A DNA stretch of 14,997 nucleotides, from the NCBI GenBank assembly GCA_945877045.1, contig CAMCQW010000017.1, positions 1-14,997 of the forward strand, in the 5' to 3' direction. The stretch is from Chryseobacterium gleum (GTDB lineage Bacteria > Bacteroidota > Bacteroidia > Flavobacteriales_D > Crocinitomicaceae). The notes beneath the pieces are model-generated. The model made no database searches, had not been told where the DNA came from, and saw nothing but the letters and a program-made list of their open reading frames with translations. Both the position numbers and the translations under genes were made by a program. Below are positions 6,344 through 14,121 of this stretch, piece after piece (positions within the stretch are counted from its first letter, which is position 1; each line of letters begins with the position of its first letter).

Positions 6344-8441
6344 GGAAAGGAGCCATGTCGTATTTAGGGCCTATCTGATTTATTTCGGCTTTGTAGTGAT
6401 AATGCTACTAGTGCTTTATCAGATTATACAGTTGCAGTTTAATGGGAAGAATACAAAATTCGGTGAAGAAGATACAGTTATTCCTGTAAGAACGGTGGCT
6501 CGAACACCACGAATGGGGGATATTTTGGATGCTCATTTATTGCCATTACTTACTTCTGTTTCTTATTTTGATATTCATATGGATCCTACTGTTGTAAAAC
6601 AGGAAATATTCGATAATGAATTGGGTGGCTTAGCAGAGGGCTTAAATCGATTGTATCCAATAAAAACAACGCGTGAATATGAAAATTATATTAGGAGTGG
6701 TCGCGTAAACGGCAGCCGTTACCTATTAATCAGAAAAAAAGCCACTAACGCTGAGCGAAAGGCATTACGGAAACTCCCCATTTTTAAAGAAGGAAGGATG
6801 AAAGGGGGGCTTATTGATAATGAAGATACCATAACACGAAAAAAACCAAATGGCAATCTATTAAATCGAACTCTTGGGTACTATAAGGTAGTGGATGGGG
6901 TGCCGCTAAAGGTTGGGATTGAAGGAGCATATTATAATTATTTAAAAGGCGAAACTGGGGCTGAAATCGAACAAAAAATTTCTATCGGTTGGCGAAAAAC
7001 TGGTAAAATAACAAAGGAAGCAATTGAAGGGGCGGATGTTGTTGCAACTATCGAAAAGGATATCCAAGAAGTGGCTCATTCAGAATTAGAGAAGCAATTA
7101 AAGGAAATGGACGCAGAGAGTGGCTCTGTTATCGTCATGGAGGTTAATACTGGGTACGTTCGTGCGATTGTAAATTTATCGCGTGAAAAAAACGGGGAGT
7201 TTGCTGAGAATTTTAATCGTGCCTTTGGGTATGTTGAGGCGCCAGGTTCTACGTTTAAATTGGCATCGCTTATGGCGGCCCTAGAGGATGGGAAAGTTAA
7301 AATAACGGATAAAGTAAATGCGAATGGTGTGTATTCTTTTTATGGATCGAAATTATCGGATTCGAATCATGGAATAGGTTATGGGACCATCACCTTGCAA
7401 GAAGCTTTCGAAAAATCATCCAATGTTATTGCGCAAGTAATAAATTCTCTCTACAGCAAAAATCCCCAACGTTTCATGGATCGAATGGACGCTTTTGGTA
7501 TCACTCAAAAATTGGGGATAGATTTAGAAGGGGAAGCAGCGCCTGATTTCTCTAGACCTGGTGATGCTGGTTGGTCGCCTTTATCTATTCCCTGGATGGC
7601 AATTGGGTATGGTGTTAGGCAATCGCCTATGCAAACCCTTGCTTTTTATAATGCAGTTGCTAATAATGGAAATTTGATGCGACCAATTTTTGTCCAGTCT
7701 ATTCGACGAAGAGGGGTAACGATTAAGAAGTTTTTGCCGATTGTCCTCCGTAAAAATATTTGTTCTCAAAAAACAATTGAAATATTAAAAAAATGCCTAG
7801 AAGGTGTGATGTCAAGGGGCACAGGATCTTCGTTGACAAGCTCCCAATTTAAAATCGCAGGAAAAACAGGAACCACAAAATTACCGGGAAAGGATAAGCA
7901 ATATTTAGATGAAAGTAATAGTGTGTATCAAGCCTCTTTTGTTGGCTATTTCCCTGCTGATAAACCAAAGTACTCATGTATTGTAGTTATCACGGATCCA
8001 AAAAAAGAATATTATGGTGCAAGGGTTTCTGGAACTGTCTTCGCTGAAATAGCCAATAAGGTATGGGCTTCTTCTTTAGATTATCATCAAGCAATAAATG
8101 AAAAAAAGCCCATTAATAAGGATTTGCCTCATGTTAAATATGGCCATAGAAACGATTTGATAAAGTCGTTAAAAGCACTTGGAATTGTCTTTAAATTAAA
8201 TTTTGACAGTGATTGGTTAGTAGCTGATACATTAAATAAAAAGGTGAACCTAAATCAATTAAAAATAGCGAAAGGATTGGTGCCCAACGTAATTGGTATG
8301 ACGGCTAAAGATGCTGTATATCTATTGGAAAATGTTGGGATGATTGTTCGGATAAGGGGATATGGTTCTGTCAAAAATCAAAGTATAAGTGCTGGAAATC
8401 TCGTTTTTAAAGGTGGATTAATTCAATTACAGTTGCAATGA
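6336..8441 (+). CDS. ftsI: Class B penicillin-binding protein (peptidoglycan D,D-transpeptidase FtsI) with PASTA domain
   Basis: FtsI crosslinks septal peptidoglycan on the outer face of the inner membrane and works with FtsW. The 701-residue protein has a short cytoplasmic start and a signal-anchor helix at about 10-33. A dimerisation/pedestal domain (about 55-215) follows, then a transpeptidase domain (about 235-580). The three active-site motifs are intact: S305-TF-K308, S361-S-N363 and K510-TGT. The last ~55 residues (GLVPNVIGMTAKDA onwards) are one PASTA domain, as in other Bacteroidota and in SpoVD-type proteins. The start is GTG at 6336, since the next in-frame Met (residue 23) would break the membrane anchor. 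An AAGGAG at 6326-6331 lies 4 nt before it. The gene overlaps the ftsL-like gene by 8 nt and murE by 4 nt. Confidence 0.95.
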   Translation: MSKERSHVVFRAYLIYFGFVVIMLLVLYQIIQLQFNGKNTKFGEEDTVIPVRTVARTPRMGDILDAHLLPLLTSVSYFDIHMDPTVVKQEIFDNELGGLAEGLNRLYPIKTTREYENYIRSGRVNGSRYLLIRKKATNAERKALRKLPIFKEGRMKGGLIDNEDTITRKKPNGNLLNRTLGYYKVVDGVPLKVGIEGAYYNYLKGETGAEIEQKISIGWRKTGKITKEAIEGADVVATIEKDIQEVAHSELEKQLKEMDAESGSVIVMEVNTGYVRAIVNLSREKNGEFAENFNRAFGYVEAPGSTFKLASLMAALEDGKVKITDKVNANGVYSFYGSKLSDSNHGIGYGTITLQEAFEKSSNVIAQVINSLYSKNPQRFMDRMDAFGITQKLGIDLEGEAAPDFSRPGDAGWSPLSIPWMAIGYGVRQSPMQTLAFYNAVANNGNLMRPIFVQSIRRRGVTIKKFLPIVLRKNICSQKTIEILKKCLEGVMSRGTGSSLTSSQFKIAGKTGTTKLPGKDKQYLDESNSVYQASFVGYFPADKPKYSCIVVITDPKKEYYGARVSGTVFAEIANKVWASSLDYHQAINEKKPINKDLPHVKYGHRNDLIKSLKALGIVFKLNFDSDWLVADTLNKKVNLNQLKIAKGLVPNVIGMTAKDAVYLLENVGMIVRIRGYGSVKNQSISAGNLVFKGGLIQLQLQ

Positions 8442-9898
8442 GAAAAGTTATTGATATTCTTAATTCGATTGAAATTGTTTCCATTCTTGGAGATGAAAAG
8501 TGCTTAATTAAAGAATTGGTTTTCGATTCTCGCTTGGCTGGACCAGAAAGTTTGTTTTTTGCGCTTCAAGGAACCAACCAAGATGGCCATGATTATATTC
8601 AAAATGTGTTGGATAATGGCTGTAAGGCTCTTGTCGTTAGTAAAGCTAAAAGTCTTCCTGAAAATATCACGCAAATAATAGTTAACGATACACACAAAGC
8701 ATTGTCCTTGGCAGCATGTAATTTCTATGACTCTCCTTCTTCTAAACTACGCTTAATTGGAATTACGGGTACCAATGGTAAAACGACTACAGCAACCCTA
8801 CTCTATAATTTATTTTCTGATTTGTCTTTTTCGGTTGGATTACTTTCTACCGTGGTTAATAAAATAGGAAAAGTAGATGTCCCTGCAACGCATACCACAC
8901 CTAATCCCATTGAATTGAACAGATTGTTAGCCGAAATGGTTGAGCAGGGTTGCAGCTATTGTTTTATGGAGGTGAGCTCGCATGCTATTCATCAAAAAAG
9001 AATTTTGGGTCTTAGTTTTTTTGGTGGGGTATTCACAAATATTACGCACGATCACTTGGATTATCACCAGACTTTCTCAGAATACATCCGTGTTAAAAAA
9101 ATGTTTTTTGATGGGCTTCCTGCGCATGCATTTGCCTTGTCAAATAGTGATGATAAAAATGGTGGGGTCATGCTTCAGAATACACAGGCCTCTAAGCATC
9201 ATTTTGCCCTGAAATCAATGGCTGAATTTAAAGGTAAGATTATTCAAAATGATTTTGATGGCTTATTGCTGAATATAAATAATCAAGAGGTCATGACTCA
9301 ATTGATTGGCGAATTTAACGCTTCAAATTTATTGGCTGTTTATGCTGTTGGTGTTTTATGTGAAATCGATAAAATGGCGGTATTGACGAGCTTAAGTAAA
9401 CTTAAGTCGGTGGAGGGGAGATTTCAATATGTAAGAAGTGTTTCTGGGATAACTGCTGTTATTGATTATGCACATACGCCTGATGCATTAGAAAATGTGC
9501 TAGACACAATAAAATCGTTTCGTAAACCCAATGCAAAAATAATCACCATTGTGGGTTGTGGCGGTGATCGTGATCGTGGGAAGCGACCTAAGATGGCAAG
9601 AATTGCCTATGATAAAAGCGATCAAGTAATCTTAACATCTGATAATCCGAGGACGGAAAATCCAACGGTTATTCTCGAAGAAATGAGTGAAGGATTAAGC
9701 GATGTTCAAGCCTGTTCTGCATTAACAATTCCTGATAGAAAACAAGCAATTCAAACAGCAATAATTCTTGCACAAGCAAATGATGTCATCCTTATTGCCG
9801 GAAAGGGACATGAAAAATACCAAGAAATCAATGGCGTAAAATATGATTTCGATGATTTTAATACGGCAAGTAGTTTTTTTAACCTAATGAAAAAGTAA
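8438..9898 (+). CDS. murE: UDP-MurNAc-L-Ala-D-Glu:meso-diaminopimelate ligase
   Basis: MurE is the cytoplasmic ATP-dependent ligase that adds the third amino acid to the UDP-MurNAc peptide. The 486-residue length fits the family. The N-terminal UDP-binding domain carries FDSR (29-32). The central domain has the P-loop GTNGKTT (111-117), and K220 in YIRVKKMFF is the likely carbamylated lysine. The C-terminal domain begins around VEGRFQYV (325-332) with IDYAHTPDAL (342-351). DNPRTENP (402-409) carries the Arg that selects meso-diaminopimelate; lysine-adding enzymes lack DNPR there. GKGHEKYQ (455-462) is also typical. The ATG overlaps the ftsI stop as ATGA, so translation is probably coupled. 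Confidence 0.96.
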   Translation: MRKVIDILNSIEIVSILGDEKCLIKELVFDSRLAGPESLFFALQGTNQDGHDYIQNVLDNGCKALVVSKAKSLPENITQIIVNDTHKALSLAACNFYDSPSSKLRLIGITGTNGKTTTATLLYNLFSDLSFSVGLLSTVVNKIGKVDVPATHTTPNPIELNRLLAEMVEQGCSYCFMEVSSHAIHQKRILGLSFFGGVFTNITHDHLDYHQTFSEYIRVKKMFFDGLPAHAFALSNSDDKNGGVMLQNTQASKHHFALKSMAEFKGKIIQNDFDGLLLNINNQEVMTQLIGEFNASNLLAVYAVGVLCEIDKMAVLTSLSKLKSVEGRFQYVRSVSGITAVIDYAHTPDALENVLDTIKSFRKPNAKIITIVGCGGDRDRGKRPKMARIAYDKSDQVILTSDNPRTENPTVILEEMSEGLSDVQACSALTIPDRKQAIQTAIILAQANDVILIAGKGHEKYQEINGVKYDFDDFNTASSFFNLMKK

Positions 9899-9899
9899 G

Positions 9900-11144
9900 A
9901 TGTTATACTATTTATTCGATTTCTTAGACAAACAAAATTTTCCAGGAGCTGGATTGTTCGATTTTATTTCTTTTCGTGCCGGTTTAGCAATGATTACATC
10001 GTTAATTATTTCTATTTTATTTGGTAAAAAAATAATTCAATCGTTGCAAAAGCAGCAGATTGGTGAAACCGTTAGGGATCTTGGCTTGGCTGGTCAGATT
10101 GAAAAATCAGGCACTCCCACTATGGGCGGACTGATCATCCTTTCTGCCATTTTGATTCCTACTTTACTTTTTGCAAAACTCCATAACATCTACGTGATTA
10201 CGATGTTGATTGCCACAGTGTGGTTGGGTCTAATTGGATTTTTGGATGATTATATTAAGGTGTTCAAGAAAAATAAGGAAGGATTAAAAGGTCGTTTCAA
10301 AATCGTCGGCCAAATTGGGGTTGGATTAATTGTGGGCTGTATTCTTTATTTCTCCGATGATGTTATGGTTCATAAACGTGTATCGGCGGATTATAAATTA
10401 GGGAAAGACGAATCGTTTGTTTCTCATAGTCATCACCAAAATAAAGGGGAAAATTATAAGTGGATTAAAACGGATGATATGACCACCACAATTCCTTTTT
10501 TTAAGGGAAATGAATTTAATTATAATTGGATAATTGGTGATTCTAATAAATCGTGGGGTTGGTTGCTGTTCATTCCCATTGTTATTTTTATTGTAATTGC
10601 TGTTTCAAACGGTGCCAATATGACGGATGGCTTAGATGGTCTAGCCACAGGTAGCTCAGCAATTATTGGTTTAGCACTAGCGGTTTTTGCTTATGTCAGC
10701 TCCAATGAGGTCTTTGCTGACTACTTAAATGTCATGTATATTCCTTTGGCTGAAGAACTCGTGATTTTTATTGCTGCATTCGTCGGAGCTTGTATTGGCT
10801 TTTTATGGTATAATTCATACCCGGCCCAAGTTTTTATGGGTGACACTGGTAGTCTTGCGCTAGGTGGTATAATTGCTGTCTTTGCCATTTCTATACGGAA
10901 AGAGTTATTGATTCCTGTGCTTTGCGGGATTTTCTTAATTGAAAATTTATCGGTTCTCATCCAAGTGGGATATTTCAAGTTTTCTAAACGCCGATTTGGT
11001 GAAGGAAGAAGGGTTTTTCTCATGGCACCACTGCACCATCATTATCAGAAAAAAGGCATGCACGAAGCTAAAATTGTTTCGCGATTTTGGATTGTAGCTG
11101 TGCTTCTTGCGGTAATTTCTATTGTAACACTTAAGTTAAGATAA
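9900..11144 (+). CDS. mraY: Phospho-N-acetylmuramoyl-pentapeptide transferase
   Basis: MraY transfers phospho-MurNAc-pentapeptide from UDP to undecaprenyl phosphate, forming lipid I in the inner membrane. About ten helices are visible. Catalytic motifs are present: D116-D117 in FLDDYIKVF, NMTDGLDG (240-247) with the Mg-binding Asp, GDTGS (314-318) and APLHHHYQKKG (376-386). The 414 residues exceed the E. coli protein by about 54. The surplus lies mainly in residues about 155-215, between the fourth and fifth helices, a loop placed on the periplasmic side in known structures. It contains SHSHHQ. Longer MraY proteins are, as far as I recall, normal in Bacteroidota. The gene starts 1 nt after murE and its stop overlaps the murD start (TAATG). 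Confidence 0.96.
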   Translation: MLYYLFDFLDKQNFPGAGLFDFISFRAGLAMITSLIISILFGKKIIQSLQKQQIGETVRDLGLAGQIEKSGTPTMGGLIILSAILIPTLLFAKLHNIYVITMLIATVWLGLIGFLDDYIKVFKKNKEGLKGRFKIVGQIGVGLIVGCILYFSDDVMVHKRVSADYKLGKDESFVSHSHHQNKGENYKWIKTDDMTTTIPFFKGNEFNYNWIIGDSNKSWGWLLFIPIVIFIVIAVSNGANMTDGLDGLATGSSAIIGLALAVFAYVSSNEVFADYLNVMYIPLAEELVIFIAAFVGACIGFLWYNSYPAQVFMGDTGSLALGGIIAVFAISIRKELLIPVLCGIFLIENLSVLIQVGYFKFSKRRFGEGRRVFLMAPLHHHYQKKGMHEAKIVSRFWIVAVLLAVISIVTLKLR

Positions 11145-12487
11145 TGCAGATTTTTGGCCAAAATATAGTTGTTTTGGGCGCCGGCGAAAGCGGCGTTGGA
11201 GCTGCTTTGTTGGCTAAAAAAATTGGATTTGAGGTCTTTGTTTCTGATGCAGGCTCGATTGCTGAAGCTGCTAAGCTGGAATTGACCACAAGCTCTATTG
11301 TTTGGGAAGAAAAGGGGCATTCGATGGATAAAATTTTACGTGCAGATACCATTGTTAAGTCGCCCGGAATACCTGAAAAAACAAAGGTTATGGAGGCTAT
11401 TCGTAAAGCGGGGATTAAGGTAGTGTCTGAAATCGAATTTGCGAAGCCCTTTTCTAAAGGAAAAACAATTTGTGTTACAGGAAGTAATGGAAAAACAACT
11501 ACGGCTTTATTAATTCACCACATTCTTACAAAAGCGGGTTTTGATGTTGCATTGGCAGGAAATATCGGCCAAAGTTATGCCAGACAAGTGGCAAAATTAG
11601 ATCGTGAGTGGTATGTGCTCGAACTAAGTTCTTTCCAGCTCGATGACATGTACGATTTTAAAGCAAATATAGCTGTGTTAACCAATATTACTGCGGATCA
11701 TTTGGATCGATATGACTATAAAATTGAAAATTACATCCAATCAAAATTTCGCATAATCAATAATCTTTCTTCCGATGACTGGTTCATCTATAATGCGGAT
11801 GACGATGTCATAATGAAAGAATTAGCAACAAAGAAAATTACAACCAATACAGCGCCTTTTTCCTTGAAGAAAAAAGAATCTATGGCCGCTTTTGCCGATG
11901 AGAAACAACTAACAATCAATATAAAACAACAACTAATTATGTCTATTCACGAATTAGCTTTGAAGGGTAAGCACAATACTCAAAATGCACTTGCAGCAGG
12001 AATTGCAGGTAGGTTATTAGAAATCCGTAAAGAGGTGGTCAGAGAGAGTCTGGGTGACTTTGTGAACGCTGAACATCGTATGGAATTCGTCGCCAAGGTC
12101 AACGGTATTGAATTTATTAATGATTCTAAGGCTACGAATATTAATGCTACTTGGTTTGCCCTTGAAAGTATGGATAAGCCAACGATATGGGTAGTAGGTG
12201 GCGTTGATAAAGGAAATGATTACAATGAACTCACAGCCTTGGTGAAAGAAAAAGTTAAAGCAATTATCTGCTTGGGAATTGATAACAAGAAAATAATAGA
12301 AGCTTTTTCGGGAATTGTTGATACAATTGTGGAGGCTAATTCAGCTTTAGAAGCAGTTGCTTTTGCCTATCAACTTGGATCAAAAGAAGAAGTTGTTCTA
12401 CTTTCTCCAGCTTGTGCAAGTTTTGATTTATTTGAAAATTATGAGGATAGAGGGAATCAGTTTAAGAAAGCGGTGAAATTGTTATAA
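11144..12487 (+). CDS. murD: UDP-N-acetylmuramoyl-L-alanine:D-glutamate ligase
   Basis: MurD is the cytoplasmic ligase that adds D-glutamate to UDP-MurNAc-L-Ala using ATP. The 447 residues are typical. The N-terminal Rossmann-like domain opens with VVLGAGESGVGAAL (9-22) and VKSPGIP (71-77). The P-loop GSNGKTT lies at 113-119. ELSSFQL (160-166), NITADHLDRY (181-190) and K201 in YIQSKFRI, the probable carbamylated lysine, mark the central domain. HRMEFV (311-316), INDSKATN (325-332) and LLSPACASFD (419-428) belong to the C-terminal domain. All key residues are present. It shares one base with the mraY stop and lies 9 nt before the unknown gene. Confidence 0.96.
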   Translation: MQIFGQNIVVLGAGESGVGAALLAKKIGFEVFVSDAGSIAEAAKLELTTSSIVWEEKGHSMDKILRADTIVKSPGIPEKTKVMEAIRKAGIKVVSEIEFAKPFSKGKTICVTGSNGKTTTALLIHHILTKAGFDVALAGNIGQSYARQVAKLDREWYVLELSSFQLDDMYDFKANIAVLTNITADHLDRYDYKIENYIQSKFRIINNLSSDDWFIYNADDDVIMKELATKKITTNTAPFSLKKKESMAAFADEKQLTINIKQQLIMSIHELALKGKHNTQNALAAGIAGRLLEIRKEVVRESLGDFVNAEHRMEFVAKVNGIEFINDSKATNINATWFALESMDKPTIWVVGGVDKGNDYNELTALVKEKVKAIICLGIDNKKIIEAFSGIVDTIVEANSALEAVAFAYQLGSKEEVVLLSPACASFDLFENYEDRGNQFKKAVKLL

Positions 12488-12496
12488 AATTTATTT

Positions 12497-12949
12497 ATGA
12501 AGTTTCTAAAAATAGGTGCGCAGGAATTAATTGAAAAGCGATCCGAGAATTTACGGGTGCTCGGTGAGTCTATGATTTGCCCGCAAGGTAAATGGCATGG
12601 ACTTGATGTTTTTACATGGCAAAACTCGCTGGGTTTGCAATTAGAATCAACGATTTCTGCATTTCCATTTCCTGTTGTTTTAGTGTTTCATGACTATGAA
12701 TATATTAAAAGAAGCAAACAGGCAATGTCATTTAGTGAATGGGTGTCTTCGTATGTTTTGATCGATGATTCTATAATTAATGGTGAAGATTTAGAAGGGG
12801 TTGTTGTTGTCCCTGATCTTGCTTCATTATCAGATAAGTTATACGGTTTTAAAACGAAAGGTATCGTACTGTTTCTGTTTTATGATGAATACGGTATTCA
12901 AAAAGAAGAGGAGCTAATCAATTATTTAAAGTTAGTTAAGTCAAAATGA
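12497..12949 (+). CDS. Unrecognised 150-residue protein encoded between murD and ftsW
   Basis: I do not recognise this protein. It has no signal peptide and no convincing membrane helix, so it is probably cytoplasmic. The sequence suggests alternating beta strands and helices: hydrophobic strands near FPVVLVFHDYE (57-67), SSYVLIDD (84-91), GVVVVPD (100-106) and GIVLFLFYD (121-129). Helices probably lie around LSDKLYGF and EEELINYLKLVK. Strand spacing in the second half loosely echoes the last part of a Mur-ligase C-terminal domain, but without its catalytic motifs; this is speculation. The ATG lies 9 nt after murD, and its end overlaps ftsW by 4 nt (ATGA), so it is transcribed and probably translated with the wall genes. 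That context suggests a role in division or wall synthesis, nothing more specific. Confidence 0.8.
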   Translation: MKFLKIGAQELIEKRSENLRVLGESMICPQGKWHGLDVFTWQNSLGLQLESTISAFPFPVVLVFHDYEYIKRSKQAMSFSEWVSSYVLIDDSIINGEDLEGVVVVPDLASLSDKLYGFKTKGIVLFLFYDEYGIQKEEELINYLKLVKSK

Positions 12950-14121
12950 GAAAATACCTAACTTATCTAAAAGGTGATCCAGTAATTTGGATGATTACAT
13001 TGCTGATGTTGGCTTTCTCTCTTGTAACTGTTTATAGCTTTGTCCCTATCTTGGTTAAAATTGAGGGTGGAACGCCCTTTTACTATTTATTCAAGCATTT
13101 TATTTATGTTTTAATAGGTTTTTTTTCAATATATTTTATTCATAAATTGAATCCTAAATATATTTCTCAAATTGCGAAATTCTCTTATTATGTTGCAATT
13201 GCCCTGCTGATTTTCACGATCTTCTTTGGCGCTAAAGTTAATGATGCTGGAAGATGGATTAAAATTCCTTTTATAGGTTTAACTTTTCAGTCCTCTGACT
13301 TTGCTAAACTAGCTCTGTTTCTATATTTGTCAAAAATATTGGTTAAGAAAAAAGACTTGCTCGATGATTGGAAGCAAGGTATCGGCCCACTAATGTTGCC
13401 AATTATTGTAATATGCGGCTTGATTTTCAAGGATAATTTATCGACCTCTGTTATGCTTTTTTTATTATCAATGTTCATTCTGTTTATTGGTAAAGTGCCT
13501 CTTTTGAAATTGTTTACAATTGCTGGTGTTGGGGTGCTTGGCATTGGTATTTTGATTGGAATTCATAAAATGATTCCGGATTTGAATTTTCTACCACGCT
13601 ACCAAACATGGGAAAATAGAATTATGAATAAAATCGGTCCGGATGATGGCGCAATTGAAAATGCACAGGCAATTAATGCAAAATTGGCCATACATAATGG
13701 TTCTATCTTTGGACAAGGTGTCGGTGATGGAAAACTTAAAAAGTACCTGCCGGAAGCCTATGCAGATTTCTATTTTGCGAGTTTCGTGGAGGAGTTTGGT
13801 CTTGTTTCAGCCTTTGTGCTGCTATTGTTATACATGATTCTATTGTTCCGAATAATACGCATTGGACTTAATTCCGATAATTTGTTTGAAACGTATGTTT
13901 GCTTAGCAATTGGGCTTCATTTGTTGTCACAAGCAAGTATTAACATGTTGGTTTGTACAGGGGTTCTGCCTGTTACTGGTCAAAATATGCCGTTTTTAGC
14001 AATGGGAGGGTCTGCATTGATTATGGCCTGCGTTTCTATTGGAATTGTACAGTCTTTTGCCGTTAAACAATCAAATAATAGCAGTGCTTTTGAAATGAAA
14101 CCGGATAGTAAAAATGATTAA
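12946..14121 (+). CDS. ftsW: Septal peptidoglycan glycosyltransferase FtsW (SEDS family)
   Basis: FtsW polymerises lipid II into glycan strands at the division site and pairs with FtsI. The 391-residue protein has about ten helices and a short polar C-terminal tail. Family motifs are present: NDAGRWI (99-105), FKDNLSTSVML (161-171), a large extracellular loop with AIHNGSIFGQGVGDG (248-262), and LPEAYADFYFASFVEEFG (268-285). D274 there corresponds to the catalytic Asp of SEDS enzymes. TGVLPVTGQNMPFLAMGGS (338-356) is the conserved end. The usual FQPSEFAKL is FQSSDFAKL here. I prefer FtsW over RodA because of the dcw setting and the neighbour ftsI. It overlaps the previous gene by 4 nt and murG by 8 nt. 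Confidence 0.93.
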   Translation: MRKYLTYLKGDPVIWMITLLMLAFSLVTVYSFVPILVKIEGGTPFYYLFKHFIYVLIGFFSIYFIHKLNPKYISQIAKFSYYVAIALLIFTIFFGAKVNDAGRWIKIPFIGLTFQSSDFAKLALFLYLSKILVKKKDLLDDWKQGIGPLMLPIIVICGLIFKDNLSTSVMLFLLSMFILFIGKVPLLKLFTIAGVGVLGIGILIGIHKMIPDLNFLPRYQTWENRIMNKIGPDDGAIENAQAINAKLAIHNGSIFGQGVGDGKLKKYLPEAYADFYFASFVEEFGLVSAFVLLLLYMILLFRIIRIGLNSDNLFETYVCLAIGLHLLSQASINMLVCTGVLPVTGQNMPFLAMGGSALIMACVSIGIVQSFAVKQSNNSSAFEMKPDSKND

